From NCBI RefSeq assembly GCF_947496855.1, contig NZ_CANMED010000003.1, positions 496,001 to 560,000 on the forward strand: a stretch of 64,000 nt of DNA, written 5' to 3'. Of the stretch, positions 9,443 to 20,315 are shown one piece after another. Position 1 is the stretch's first letter. Every line of letters starts with the position of its first letter. The translations under genes were made by a program, and so were the position numbers. Source of the DNA: an uncultured Aquimarina sp. GTDB lineage: Bacteria; Bacteroidota; Bacteroidia; Flavobacteriales; Flavobacteriaceae. The notes under the pieces were generated by a model that worked only from the letters and a program-made list of their open reading frames with translations, was not told the DNA's origin and searched no databases.

Positions 9443-10387
9443 TTAAAAATTAACTTCATTCATCTTTTGTTTTGTAGATTGGAAATCAGTAATCAAATCT
9501 TCTATTATTTTTACTACTGGTTTAATCTCATGAATCAAACCCGATACCTGTCCTATTTCTAGTTCACCTTCTTCTAGATCTCCTTCAAACATTCCTCTTT
9601 TTGCTCTTGCACGCCCTAATAATGTTTTAAGTTCTTCTACAGTAGGGCCTTTAGTATACAACTCTGCCACATCCTGATAAAATTTATTTTTTAGCAAACG
9701 TACCGGAGCTAATTCCTTTAAAGTAAGATGCGTATCCCCCTCTTTAGCATCCACAACCATTTTCTTAAAGTTGATATGAGAAGAAGCTTCTTCACTAGCG
9801 ACAAATCTACTCCCTATCTGAACTCCATCGGCTCCTAATGACATAACTGCAAACATTGATGAACCCGTAGCTATACCTCCTGCAGCAATTAGTGGTATAT
9901 TTATTTTCTCTTTAACTATAGGGATTAAAGCCAAAGTGGTTGTTTCATCTCTTCCATTATGTCCACCAGCTTCAAAACCTTCAGCAACCACAGCATCCAC
10001 ACCTGCATCCTGAGCTTTTAGAGCAAATTTTAGACTACTCACCACGTGAACAACAGTAATTCCTTTTTCCTTAAGATAAGAAGTATACGTTTTAGGGTTT
10101 CCTGCCGATGTAAAGACGATCTTTACTCCTTCTTCGATAATAATTTCAATAATTTCCTGAAGATTAGGATATAGCATTGGAACATTAACACCAAAAGGTT
10201 GATTTGTTGCTTCCTTACATTTTTGAATATGTTCTCTTAAAACATCCGGATACATAGAACCAGCTCCTATAAGTCCTAAACCACCTGAATTACTTACAGC
10301 GCTTGCCAATTTCCAGCCGCTTGCCCAAATCATCCCTCCTTGTATAATAGGATATTGGATCTTAAAAAGTTCTTTAACTTTATTCAT
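9443..10387 (-). CDS. Nitronate monooxygenase family flavoprotein (NMO/FabK-like)
   Basis: FMN-dependent TIM-barrel enzyme of the 2-nitropropane dioxygenase / nitronate monooxygenase family, 314 residues. Visible signatures are YPIIQGGMIWASG at the N-terminus, SNSGGLGLIGAG, AVVAEGFEAGGHNGRD (with the catalytic-region His), LIAAGGIATG and GADGVQIGSRFVASEE for FMN phosphate binding. Its start codon overlaps the stop of the S8 protease gene as TAATG, implying translational coupling. Members are variously called nitronate monooxygenase, enoyl-ACP reductase II or simply NMO family, so the exact substrate stays open. Confidence 0.88.
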   Translation of the reverse strand: MNKVKELFKIQYPIIQGGMIWASGWKLASAVSNSGGLGLIGAGSMYPDVLREHIQKCKEATNQPFGVNVPMLYPNLQEIIEIIIEEGVKIVFTSAGNPKTYTSYLKEKGITVVHVVSSLKFALKAQDAGVDAVVAEGFEAGGHNGRDETTTLALIPIVKEKINIPLIAAGGIATGSSMFAVMSLGADGVQIGSRFVASEEASSHINFKKMVVDAKEGDTHLTLKELAPVRLLKNKFYQDVAELYTKGPTVEELKTLLGRARAKRGMFEGDLEEGELEIGQVSGLIHEIKPVVKIIEDLITDFQSTKQKMNEVNF

Positions 10388-12012
10388 TAGTATTTTGATA
10401 TCTTCAATGTGTAACGTGAGGTATCTGAAATCAATTCTACCAGGTATAAACCTTTTGACAAACTGTTTAAGGAGATAGAATTCAAATTTTTTAATGTTTC
10501 AGATTTCACAATTCTTCCTTCTGTAGTAAAAATGCGAATTTCAAGCAATTCTTTAGTAGCTAAATCAAAAAATAATCTGTCCCGTACTGGGTTTGGATAT
10601 ACTTTAATATTTTCGACAGAATTTTCATCTATTGATAAACTTTCGAACATTGCCTTAAAATTAGGAATTCCATAACCTAATTGAATTGTTGGATTATTAT
10701 ATAATGATGCCGATTCTCTTACCAATTGCATAATTTCTGCATTCGTCATGGATGGAAAAGCTTGCCATAAACAAGCAACAGCACCTGCCATTATTGGCGA
10801 ACTAAAAGATGTACCATTACTAGTAGACACTGCATTATTCGAACGTATAACCGCGGCTCCTAATCCCTTGGCTACGACATCGGGCTTTACTCTATTATCA
10901 GCTGTAGGCCCTCTGGAACTAAATGAAGCATAGCTACCAAAAACATCAACAGCACCTACTGTTAATGCTCCAGGAGCATCTCCAGGAGCCGTAATAATAC
11001 CCCAACTACTGTTTCCTGAATTTCCTGCAGAAGAAACTAATAACATTCCTTTCTCAAAAACCATATTCGCTCCTTTGGAAATAAAAGTTGTTTGCCCATC
11101 CATATCAGAGGTAGTATAGTCATAAGCTGGATTATCAAAACCATTAGAATACCCTAAAGAAGTATTAATCACATGTACTCCTAAACTATCTGCTCGTTCA
11201 GCAGCTTCTACCCACAAGGCTTCTTCTTTAGGTCCCTCTGTAGCCACATCTTCTGTTATAAATAAATAATATTTGGCATCTGGAGCAGTTCCTACAAATT
11301 CTCCATCAATAAATCCTGCAATATCACTAAATGTTTGAGTTCCGTGGCTGCTACCTGAAAAAGCAAATTCATTATCATCTCTCCTTACAAAATCATATCC
11401 ATCCAGTAATCTACCTTCATCTCTTATACGTTTAAATCCTTCAATAGTATTCACTCCAGGAAAACCCGAATCCATAACCGCAATCGTCATTCCTGACCCT
11501 GTATAATCTTGTTCATGGAGATAATCAGCATTTAACTGTTGGATTTGTTGTGCAGCACTTCCGTAGTTAAACGTGGTTTTTACTCCGAACTTATTTTTTT
11601 CTATAGGGGTACGATCTTCTGTATGAAATATAGATTTCCTAGAATCCAATGAATTATCTGCGTAGTCTATACTATCCACAAAACTTAAACTTACCAGATC
11701 ACTAATATTTGCTTGAGTTCCTCTAACATATATACAATTAAACCATTTAGATTTTGCAAGTACAGTTATTCCGGTGGTATTCTTAACTTGCGCGATATAA
11801 GCTTCATTAACAGGAACATCTTTTTCATCAATAGCAACATTGTGAAGATTTTTTCGATCTATAGATTCTTGACTAAGAATAATTAATGGATTAGCAATAG
11901 AACTTGCCACATTTTCTTTATCCGTAAAATAAACCCAAGCATCTTCTTCTGTCTGGGCAGTTCCTAATTGAGTTATGCAAAAAAACAAAAGAGTAGTAAT
12001 TATATTTTTCAT
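10387..12012 (-). CDS. Secreted S8 subtilisin-like protease with T9SS type A sorting domain
   Basis: Exported serine protease of 541 residues. Signal peptide MKNIITTLLFFCITQLGTAQ, then a propeptide-like region to about residue 150, then a subtilase domain with Asp181 (AVMDSG), His223 (SSHGTQ), oxyanion Asn331 (SSAGNSGN) and Ser402 (NGTSFSSPIMAG). From about residue 470 a Por-type sorting domain follows (VYPNPVRDRLFF ... GLYLVELIS ... KISKY), so it should cross the outer membrane through the type IX system and be cleaved or anchored at the surface. It lies 29 bases after mnmA and overlaps the next gene by TAATG. That a degradative enzyme shares a transcript with tRNA modification is probably positional rather than functional. 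Confidence 0.93.
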   Translation of the reverse strand: MKNIITTLLFFCITQLGTAQTEEDAWVYFTDKENVASSIANPLIILSQESIDRKNLHNVAIDEKDVPVNEAYIAQVKNTTGITVLAKSKWFNCIYVRGTQANISDLVSLSFVDSIDYADNSLDSRKSIFHTEDRTPIEKNKFGVKTTFNYGSAAQQIQQLNADYLHEQDYTGSGMTIAVMDSGFPGVNTIEGFKRIRDEGRLLDGYDFVRRDDNEFAFSGSSHGTQTFSDIAGFIDGEFVGTAPDAKYYLFITEDVATEGPKEEALWVEAAERADSLGVHVINTSLGYSNGFDNPAYDYTTSDMDGQTTFISKGANMVFEKGMLLVSSAGNSGNSSWGIITAPGDAPGALTVGAVDVFGSYASFSSRGPTADNRVKPDVVAKGLGAAVIRSNNAVSTSNGTSFSSPIMAGAVACLWQAFPSMTNAEIMQLVRESASLYNNPTIQLGYGIPNFKAMFESLSIDENSVENIKVYPNPVRDRLFFDLATKELLEIRIFTTEGRIVKSETLKNLNSISLNSLSKGLYLVELISDTSRYTLKISKY

Positions 12013-12041
12013 ATCATCAGTAGTTTGGTAACCTTGACAAG

Positions 12042-13229
12042 TTACGAAATTACTCCAGATCCAACTAATTCATCATCTATATACCAAGCAACAAACTGTC
12101 CTTCTGTAATCGCACTCTGAGCATTATCGAAAACTATATACATACCGGAATCTACTTGATGCAAAGTAGCCTTATCTAAGGATTGTCTATATCGTATCCT
12201 AGCCATTACATTTAATTCTTCATCAATCTGTAACTTTAGATCTTGTCTTACCCAGTGCAATTCTTCATTACTAATAAAAAGTGCTTTTCTATATAAACCA
12301 GGATGGTTTTTACCTTGCCCTGTATAAATTACATTCGTTTCTACATCAGTTTCTATAACAAAAAGTGGTTCTGGAGTTCCGCCAACAGCCAACCCCTTTC
12401 TTTGTCCTTTTGTAAAATAATGTGCTCCTTGATGTTTTCCTACTACTTTACCATCATTAACGTCATATATGAATTTCGAGGAAAGGAATTCTAATTCTTG
12501 CTTTTTAGAATTAAAATCAGGCACACCCTTTTTGTACATTTCTTCTATAGCTGGGATTTCAATAATATCTCCTTGTTTAGGTTTCAATTTTTGCTGAAGA
12601 AATTCTGGTAATCTCACCTTCCCTATAAAACATAATCCTTGAGAATCCTTCTTATCAGCAGTTACAAGATCTTGTTTTTTAGCTATTTCCCTAACTTCTG
12701 GTTTTAACAACTCACCTACAGGGAAAAGTGTTTTTGCTAATTGATCCTGTGATAATTGACACAAAAAGTAGGACTGATCTTTATTAGGATCTTTTCCTGC
12801 CAGTAAGCGATGGATTTCTTTACCATCTTTAGTAATTGTATCTTTTCGGCAATAATGTCCGGTAGCTACATAATCTGCACCCAGCGATAATGCTATTTTC
12901 AAGAAAACATCAAACTTAATTTCTCGGTTACATAATACATCTGGATTAGGCGTTCTTCCTCTCTCATACTCATTGAACATATAATCTACAATACGTTCCT
13001 TATATTCTTCACTCAAGTCAACAGTTTGAAACGGAATACCTAGTTTTTCGGCAACCAACAATGCATCATTACTATCATCTAACCAAGGGCATTCATCAGA
13101 AATTGTCACTGAATCATCGTGCCAATTTTTCATAAAAAGGCCTATTACCTCATATCCCTGCTCTTTTAATAGATATGCTGCCACACTAGAATCCACTCCT
13201 CCTGATAAACCTACAATAACTCTTTTCAT
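12042..13229 (-). CDS. mnmA: tRNA-specific 2-thiouridylase MnmA
   Basis: Cytoplasmic enzyme that thiolates U34 of Lys, Glu and Gln tRNAs, using ATP and persulfide sulfur. The protein is 395 residues, normal for Bacteroidota MnmA. It has the PP-loop SGGVDSS (residues 9-15), the catalytic cysteine pair Cys100 ([11 protein letters not shown]) and Cys200 (SQGLCFIGK), GHYCR and the DQSYFL motif, followed by a C-terminal beta-barrel ([18 protein letters not shown]). It is the first gene of the minus-strand run to mazG. The start ATG at 13229 fits the usual [12 protein letters not shown]-terminus. Confidence 0.97.
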   Translation of the reverse strand: MKRVIVGLSGGVDSSVAAYLLKEQGYEVIGLFMKNWHDDSVTISDECPWLDDSNDALLVAEKLGIPFQTVDLSEEYKERIVDYMFNEYERGRTPNPDVLCNREIKFDVFLKIALSLGADYVATGHYCRKDTITKDGKEIHRLLAGKDPNKDQSYFLCQLSQDQLAKTLFPVGELLKPEVREIAKKQDLVTADKKDSQGLCFIGKVRLPEFLQQKLKPKQGDIIEIPAIEEMYKKGVPDFNSKKQELEFLSSKFIYDVNDGKVVGKHQGAHYFTKGQRKGLAVGGTPEPLFVIETDVETNVIYTGQGKNHPGLYRKALFISNEELHWVRQDLKLQIDEELNVMARIRYRQSLDKATLHQVDSGMYIVFDNAQSAITEGQFVAWYIDDELVGSGVIS

Positions 13230-13318
13230 TACTCCTATTTTGTCTGTATTCTTTGTTATAATTTAAGTGGAAGAAAACAATACAACTTCCGTTTAAAATT
13301 ATTTGCAAAAATAGCAAA

Positions 13319-13347
13319 TAAAAAAAGCAATGCCGATGCATTGCTTT
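13319..13347 (-). terminator. Rho-independent terminator after the MORN gene
   Basis: A perfect 10-bp stem (AAAGCAATGC with loop CGAT, 13324-13347), which on the minus strand is followed by a T-run. It lies between the end of the MORN gene (13384) and mnmA. Confidence 0.8.
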
Positions 13348-13383
13348 AAGGTTTTTTCTATGAAAGGATTCAAAAAACTTATA

Positions 13384-14070
13384 TTAGAAACCTCTTTTGC
13401 TTATAGGAAATTGTTTTCTCTCTAGTAACTTCCCATTTTCATAATAACTCCATAATCCATCTTTACGATCTTTCTTATAATTCCCTTCTATTTTTACTTT
13501 TCCTTGAGCATCATAATATTTAGTAATACCGTGCAGTTTATCATTTACGTATGTAAATTCTTTAATAATAATACCTTTATCAGAATACACTAAACGTTTC
13601 CCTTCTTTTTTACCTTGCACATATATTATTCTTTCAGTTAATTGACCATTTTCAAAATATGTTTTTTGTTCTCCGTGAAGTTTTCCTGAATTATACTCTT
13701 CAGTCATCATTACTTTAGAGGATCCTTTATGATAATAAGTCCATAAATCAACTCTTCCTTTACCTATCATATTTCCTTCGCTAATTACCTTTCCTTTATT
13801 AGTAAAGTACTTCACATTAACTGTATCGGTTTTATTGGAAAATGTTTTAATAGCTGTAGGTGATTTTCCACTATTTGGCTTATAGAATTTAAACTTACCT
13901 ACTTCTTTTCCGTGATCAAATGTTCCCTCGTATCGGATCTGGTCACTGCCCTCATATTTTTTCTGCCATTTTCCGTGTCGCTTTCCCTCTGTATCAAAAG
14001 CATTAAATTCCTGTGCATTTACAAGCGCTAAGCTAGAAACCAAAAAGAAAAACAAAAATTTACTTCGCAT
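13384..14070 (-). CDS. Exported MORN-repeat (MORN_2) protein
   Basis: Protein of 228 residues with signal peptide MRSKFLFFFLVSSLALVNAQ followed by about seven MORN-variant repeats of the type GKxxGxWxxYxxxGxLxxE (for example GKRHGKWQKKY, GKLHGEQKTYFENGQL, GNYKKDRKDGLWSYYENGKL). Such proteins are abundant in Flavobacteriaceae, are often auto-annotated as 'YwqK family antitoxin', and are probably periplasmic or surface beta-sheet proteins. No toxin partner is nearby, so I do not call it an antitoxin. It is divergent from the FAS1 lipoprotein gene and has its own terminator. Confidence 0.8.
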   Translation of the reverse strand: MRSKFLFFFLVSSLALVNAQEFNAFDTEGKRHGKWQKKYEGSDQIRYEGTFDHGKEVGKFKFYKPNSGKSPTAIKTFSNKTDTVNVKYFTNKGKVISEGNMIGKGRVDLWTYYHKGSSKVMMTEEYNSGKLHGEQKTYFENGQLTERIIYVQGKKEGKRLVYSDKGIIIKEFTYVNDKLHGITKYYDAQGKVKIEGNYKKDRKDGLWSYYENGKLLERKQFPISKRGF

Positions 14071-14326
14071 AGTTTAATTTAATTTTAGGGTAACTTTATA
14101 ATCCAAAAAGTATACCAATATTTAGCAAAAATACAATCTAAAGAAAATCTCAGCTCTTTTTATTCTTGTAAATCCTACAAAAAAAACATTAAAACTTCCA
14201 AAAAAACAACCAATCTATATTAAAACAACACACTGTTAACTTTTCTTTAACGAAATATTGGAAATATATAAATTTAATCCTGCGTTACAGCACTCGAACA
14301 AATTATAACTTTTAAAACTCAAAAAC

Positions 14327-15310
14327 ATGAAAATTATTTCAAAAATCACCAACGCTGTAATTATTGCAGCATTAGTGTTAGGCGTTTCATCTTGTGGCGA
14401 TGACGATGATGGGAACATTATTATTCCAACAGAAAACATTGTAGTAACTGCTACTGCGGATACAGATTTGTCATTACTTGTCGCTGCACTTGGTGCAGCC
14501 GATGGAGATTTAGTATCCGTTCTAAACGGAACAGGACCTTTTACATTATTAGCTCCAACAAATACAGCTATAGAAGCTTATCTCGCTGCTAACAATTATG
14601 CTGATATTGCTGCTGTACCAACAGACGCTCTACAACAACTTTTATTAAACCATGTTATTCCTGGAGAAATTACCTCTACAGCATTAACTAACAATGGTGC
14701 CGGTTATGCAACAACTGCTTCTACTGCTGGTCCTGATGGAGCATCGATTAGTACGTACTATAACACTACTAATGGAGTAGTTTTTAATGGAGTAGCTACT
14801 GTTACAACTCCTGATATTGCTGCATCAAACGGTATTATACATAAAATAGATGCTGTAATTGGATTACCTGATATAACTACATTTGCTACTGTTGATCCTA
14901 ATTTATCAAGACTTGTAGAGGGATTAACTGCTTATAGTTTTGACTATGTAACTACATTAAAAGGAACTGGTCCTTTCACTGTATTTACTCCTAATAATGC
15001 TGCTTTCGATACTTTATTAGCAACTGACCCGATGTGGACTGCCACTGGTGATATTCCGGAAACAATACTACAAACGGCTTTAGATCTTCATGTAATTGAA
15101 AATATTAATGTAACTGAAGCTGATTTAACTGATGGAGTAGTAAACACAATAGGTGGAAATGTAACTATAGATGCCACTGCGAAAACAGTTTCTGATGGAG
15201 CTGATCCAGCTAATGTAGCTACTATAATCACAACAGATATACAAGCGACTAATGGTATTATACACGAAATAGATAATGTTTTATTATCTCCAATAGTTCC
15301 AAATAGGTAA
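14327..15310 (+). CDS. Fasciclin (FAS1) domain lipoprotein
   Basis: Lipoprotein of 327 residues. The lipobox VSSCGDDDDG puts the acylated Cys at residue 23, and the acidic run after it is the Bacteroidota signal for export to the outer surface. Two FAS1 domains follow, each with the H1 motif (GPFTLLAPTNTAIEAYL and GPFTVFTPNNAAFDTLL) and an H2-like ending (NGIIHKIDAVIGLP and NGIIHEIDNVLLSP). FAS1 proteins serve in cell-cell or surface adhesion. The gene stands alone between the divergent MORN gene and an IS remnant inserted 10 bases beyond its stop codon; no terminator of its own is visible before the IS. Confidence 0.9.
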   Translation: MKIISKITNAVIIAALVLGVSSCGDDDDGNIIIPTENIVVTATADTDLSLLVAALGAADGDLVSVLNGTGPFTLLAPTNTAIEAYLAANNYADIAAVPTDALQQLLLNHVIPGEITSTALTNNGAGYATTASTAGPDGASISTYYNTTNGVVFNGVATVTTPDIAASNGIIHKIDAVIGLPDITTFATVDPNLSRLVEGLTAYSFDYVTTLKGTGPFTVFTPNNAAFDTLLATDPMWTATGDIPETILQTALDLHVIENINVTEADLTDGVVNTIGGNVTIDATAKTVSDGADPANVATIITTDIQATNGIIHEIDNVLLSPIVPNR

Positions 15311-15320
15311 AACAAAGAAT

Positions 15321-15345
15321 TGAGTCGTCCTAAAATAGGTTGACA
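15321..15345 (+). repeat. Left terminal inverted repeat of the IS3-family element
   Basis: Begins TGAGTCGTCCTAAAATAGG, ten bases after the FAS1 stop codon. It pairs with 15874-15898. Confidence 0.8.
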
Positions 15346-15357
15346 GTTATTACATAA

Positions 15358-15765
15358 TTAGATCAATCCAGCGAAGCTATCTTCGCTGGATTTTTTGTTA
15401 TGTATAAAATTAGGTATTTTATAGTTAAGGCTCAAATGTGGTCTTTTCTCATTATAAGTTCTTATTGATTCTTTGATTAGTTGTTTTAGTTCTTGACCTG
15501 TGTTACATTTATTTAGAAGAAACTCAGCTTTTAAAATACCATTTATACGCTCTGCCAAAGCATTTTGATAACAGTCATATCCATCAGTCATTGAAGGTAT
15601 AACATTGGATTTCTTCAATTCACTTTGATATACATAAGAACAATACAGTAAACCTCTATCAGAATGATATATAAGGCCTTTAGAGTTTGTTCTGTTCTTA
15701 TTGGCCATTTTCATTGCCATCACTACATTTTCAGCACTCATATCATCACTTAAATGATATCCCAT
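15358..15765 (-). pseudogene. IS3-family transposase OrfB, C-terminal fragment
   Basis: The C-terminal 135 residues of an rve-type DDE transposase. It starts at GYHLSDDMSAENV, contains the second catalytic Asp (YHSDRG) and the Glu (NALAERINGILKAE), and has the usual tail YNEKRPHLSLNYK. The first catalytic Asp and the HTH_21 region are absent. The open frame starts at an ATG that overlaps the truncated OrfA stop (TAATG), so a peptide could be made, but not an active transposase. Confidence 0.9.
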
Positions 15766-15857
15766 TATTTTTCTACTTGAGATATTACAGCTAATTTAAA
15801 GCCCAAATTGTAATCACATTGAGTACGCTTCTTCTGTGGATTTTCTGAATACTTCAT
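15765..15857 (-). pseudogene. IS3-family OrfA, N-terminal fragment (30 codons)
   Basis: From the ATG at 15857 the frame reads MKYSENPQKKRTQCDYN and ends in VISQVEK followed directly by TAA. This is the beginning of an IS3 OrfA helix-turn-helix protein. The deletion junction with OrfB lies at or just after the AAA-TAA codons. Confidence 0.8.
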
Positions 15858-15873
15858 AAATAAGTTGATTTTG

Positions 15874-15898
15874 TGTCAACTTATTTCAGGACGGGACA
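15874..15898 (-). repeat. Right terminal inverted repeat of the IS3-family element
   Basis: Read on the minus strand it begins TGTCCCGTCCTGAAATAAG. It lies 16 bases upstream of the OrfA start codon, as expected for the promoter end of an IS3 element. Confidence 0.8.
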
Positions 15899-15912
15899 AA
15901 TTTTAAAAAAAT

Positions 15913-15945
15913 AAAAGCCTCGGTTTCATTAGAAACCGAGGCTTT
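15913..15945. terminator. Strong terminator after yidC
   Basis: A perfect stem built on AAAGCCTCGGTTTC / GAAACCGAGGCTTT with a short loop. On the minus strand it is followed by T-rich sequence, so it ends yidC transcripts. It also separates them from the IS remnant. Confidence 0.9.
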
Positions 15946-15966
15946 ATTTATGAATAAGATTTAAAC

Positions 15967-17847
15967 TTATTTTTTTCCTTTTTGCTGTTCTGCTTGTTCC
16001 ATTAACTCTTTCATTTTCTTCTGAAATTTACCTTGTTTTTTTGGTTTTTTCTTATTCTCCTGGATCTTAGCATGAATTTTATCTTCATCAATAATTACAT
16101 TCTTAATCACTAGCATAATACCAATTGTAATTAGGTTAGAAATGAAATAATATAATGACAATCCACTTGCATAGTTATTAAAGAATACTAACATCATTAA
16201 CGGAGATAGATACATAATAAATTTCATATTAGGCATACCTGGTTGTTGTGTTTGCATAGTTTGCCCAGTTGTCATCATCATATAAATGAATATCGCAATA
16301 GAAGCTAAAATTGGAAATAAACTAATATGATCACCGTAGAAAGGAATTTCGAAAGGTAATTTTGCTATGGTATCATAACTCGATAAATCATCAGCCCATA
16401 AGAAACTCTTTTGCCTCAAATCAAAAGCACTAGGAAAGAAATTAAACAATGCATAAAAAACAGGAATCTGCATCAATGCAGGCAAACAACCACTCATTGG
16501 GCTCGCCCCTGCTTTGCTATATAAAGCCATAGTTTCCTGCTGCTTTTTCATAGCATTATCTTTATACTTCTCTGTAATCTCTGCTATTTCAGGCTTTAAT
16601 ATTTTCATCTTTGCCTGAGAAACATATGATTTATAAGTAACTGGTGACAATACAATTCTTACAACAATCGTCATTACAACAATTGCAATACCAAAAGGAA
16701 GAAAACCACTTAAAAATCCAAAAAATGGGATAAATATATATCTATTTATTACTCCAAATATCCCCCAACCTAATGGTACAATCTCATCCAAGTTACGCTC
16801 ATAAGAACTTAATATTTTATAATCTGTAGGACCATAATACCAATTCATATTATAACTAAGCTCTCCTCCTGTTAATTCTAATGGTACAGATGCAGCAAAC
16901 TCTTTAGTTACTTTTATATCCTTATCATCTAATTCACTGGTATTGGCAACATTCTTTGATGCAAATGTAGCCGTTTTAAAAGGTGTATCTGAAAGTAAAA
17001 CAGAAGTAAAGAAATGTTGTTTAAAACCTATCCAACTTACTTGCTCCTCTTGATCTTCATCGAACTCTCCTTGTCCAGTAAAATCATCCTTACCATTATC
17101 ATATTCATAATGAATATCTGTATACCTGTTCTCATAAGAAGCACTTTTAGCTTGTCTAATGGCTTGAAGTTTCCAATCTAAATTGATAGCCTGGCTACTA
17201 TTAATTACCTGCTGTAATCCCTGAGACTTAATTGAAAAGTCTAACATATAATCATTAGGCTTCAATTCATAGCGATACTCTAGGAATTTAGATTCTGAAA
17301 CCTTCAATTTCATAGATAAAACGGTATTATCACCGTTTTTAGTCACAGTAGGTTCAAAAAATAGGTCTTTTGTATTCAGAATCCTATTGTCTGTTGTTCC
17401 AAAATTAATATTAAAAGAAGCATTTTTTCCATCTTTGATAAGATACAATGGAACTGAATCATATGTTTTGAAGTTTTTAAGCAAAGCTTCTTCAATATAA
17501 CCTCCTCTATTATTAATTTTTAAACTTAAAACTTCGTTTTCAATTTTTGTAATGTTTTCTTTAGCTGAAGGTAAACTTGCTGCATATGCAAATGCTCCTA
17601 ACTGAGACTTCGCCGCTACTAACGCTAACGAATCTTGTGGGTTAGCAACAATAGCTTCACTTTCTTTTATAAAATTAGTTGTTTTATTTTCTTCGGTATT
17701 TTGTTCAGCTTCAACCTGCTCTTGTTTTGCTTTTTCTGCCTCTATCTCTTCCGGAGTAGGCTTATTTACATAAAACATCCACGCAAAAATTCCAAATATC
17801 AGTACAAATCCAATTACAGTATTAAGGTCAAATTTCTTTTCTTCCAT
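15967..17847 (-). CDS. yidC: Membrane protein insertase YidC
   Basis: Inner-membrane insertase and foldase of 626 residues. An N-terminal anchor (IGFVLIFGIFAWMFYV) is followed by a charged linker, a large periplasmic beta-domain (about residues 95-350), and the conserved five-helix core with GWGIFGVINRYIFIPFFG, YKSYVSQAKMKILKPEI, GCLPALMQIPVFYALFNFFP and LYYFISNLITIG. The C-terminus is a long Lys-rich tail (KKPKKQGKFQKK), typical of the family for ribosome contact. It follows pyrG by 89 bases on the same strand, an arrangement I recall as common in Flavobacteriaceae, and is closed by the terminator at 15913. Confidence 0.97.
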   Translation of the reverse strand: MEEKKFDLNTVIGFVLIFGIFAWMFYVNKPTPEEIEAEKAKQEQVEAEQNTEENKTTNFIKESEAIVANPQDSLALVAAKSQLGAFAYAASLPSAKENITKIENEVLSLKINNRGGYIEEALLKNFKTYDSVPLYLIKDGKNASFNINFGTTDNRILNTKDLFFEPTVTKNGDNTVLSMKLKVSESKFLEYRYELKPNDYMLDFSIKSQGLQQVINSSQAINLDWKLQAIRQAKSASYENRYTDIHYEYDNGKDDFTGQGEFDEDQEEQVSWIGFKQHFFTSVLLSDTPFKTATFASKNVANTSELDDKDIKVTKEFAASVPLELTGGELSYNMNWYYGPTDYKILSSYERNLDEIVPLGWGIFGVINRYIFIPFFGFLSGFLPFGIAIVVMTIVVRIVLSPVTYKSYVSQAKMKILKPEIAEITEKYKDNAMKKQQETMALYSKAGASPMSGCLPALMQIPVFYALFNFFPSAFDLRQKSFLWADDLSSYDTIAKLPFEIPFYGDHISLFPILASIAIFIYMMMTTGQTMQTQQPGMPNMKFIMYLSPLMMLVFFNNYASGLSLYYFISNLITIGIMLVIKNVIIDEDKIHAKIQENKKKPKKQGKFQKKMKELMEQAEQQKGKK

Positions 17848-17936
17848 TGATATGTGTATAAAAAAGCCTATATCTCATTATTCAGAAAGGCCTTCTAAAA
17901 TTATATTACTTTTTTTATTGTCAATTATCTAGCCAC

Positions 17937-19592
<1,656 letters not shown>

Positions 19593-19622
19593 CTATTTGT
19601 TATGTTGTGTTTAAATTTTGCG

Positions 19623-19630
19623 CAAAAATA
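19623..19630 (-). promoter_or_regulatory. -7 promoter element (TATTTTTG) for pyrG
   Basis: The minus-strand TATTTTTG fits TAnnTTTG and sits 42 bases before the pyrG start, giving a leader of about 35 nt. No attenuator-like structure is seen in that leader. Confidence 0.45.
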
Positions 19631-19747
19631 CAAAGAAGTACCCAAACAGGGCATTGAGTTTATTGAAAATAAGGCAATATTTACATAACTTATTCATAAT
19701 TCTATAAGAGCATAAAAAACTGAAAACGAATTCTTAAAGTCGTAAAT

Positions 19748-19780
19748 AAAAAATCCCGTCTCTAAAAGACAGGATTTTTT
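19748..19780. terminator. Terminator after the ruvX-def-DUF5606 run
   Basis: An 11-bp stem (AAATCCCGTCT / AGACAGGATTT, one G-U type mismatch) with A-rich and T-rich flanks, placed right after the DUF5606 gene on the minus strand. Confidence 0.8.
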
Positions 19781-19801
19781 TATGATAACAATAATTAAAT
19801 T

Positions 19802-20221
19802 TTATTCTTCTTCTTCAGAAGCTACCTCTTCTGGCTCACTGAAATCAGTAATTTCTTTGGCTTGTAAAATATTATACCATTGTATTACTTTCTTCATATC
19901 ACTAACATACACTCTATCCTCATCATAGTCAGGCAATATTTCACTAAAATATGCTTCTAATTTATTCTTAGATTCTTTATGATTGATAGATTTTCCACCA
20001 TTTTCTTTTTCCTGAATTCTTTTAAAAATTTCTCTTAAAGGAACTTCTTCTGTAAAAGTATAAATAGCAATTTCACTAAGAATACTCACATTGTTTTGTA
20101 TACTAACAGATAATCTTTTTCCGTCTGCAAGTGATTCTGCTACAAATCCGTTACGAGTTTGTGCTTTTAATTCGTATAAACCTGGTTTTCCAGAAATTGA
20201 TAATATTTTGTCTAAGCTCAT
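19802..20221 (-). CDS. DUF5606 domain protein
   Basis: Conserved Bacteroidota protein of unknown function. I use the ATG at 20221 (MSLDKILSISGKPGLYEL), which is the usual start of the family; the open frame reaches 20272, but the extra 17 residues are not family-like. The N-terminal half is a small beta-rich domain (GFVAESLADGKRLSVS ... EIAIYTFTEEVPLREIF), and the second half is helical with an acidic tail ending EVASEEEE. It is third in a minus-strand run ruvX-def-DUF5606 with a terminator just behind it. No catalytic motif is visible. Confidence 0.88.
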   Translation of the reverse strand: MSLDKILSISGKPGLYELKAQTRNGFVAESLADGKRLSVSIQNNVSILSEIAIYTFTEEVPLREIFKRIQEKENGGKSINHKESKNKLEAYFSEILPDYDEDRVYVSDMKKVIQWYNILQAKEITDFSEPEEVASEEEE

Positions 20222-20315
20222 AAATTTCTTTTCAAAGTTGGCAAATATCAGTAGTTCATTTTTAAAAATCAAACATTAACTAATATAATTATTTGTATTA
20301 ATGCTACTGATCTTT

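Larger units (their letters stand above)
15321..15898 (-). mobile_element. Internally deleted IS3-family insertion sequence
   Basis: A 578-bp element with imperfect terminal inverted repeats at 15321-15345 and 15874-15898 (20 of 25 positions match; both start TG, and share CGTCCT, AAATA and GTTGACA). It is flanked by a possible 3-bp AAT duplication. Inside, on the minus strand, the first 30 codons of OrfA are joined to the last 135 codons of OrfB; the rest, including most of OrfA and the first half of the transposase, is missing. It cannot make its own transposase, but the intact ends could be moved in trans. Confidence 0.88.

Noticed and set aside
13384-14070. MORN-repeat protein as a YwqK-type antitoxin
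   Set aside because: No toxin-like neighbour, and a signal peptide shows it is exported; the label comes from automatic naming of the repeat family.
14236-14439. Minus-strand open frame across the FAS1 gene start
   Set aside because: It overlaps the lipobox and promoter region of the FAS1 gene and resembles nothing; a chance frame.
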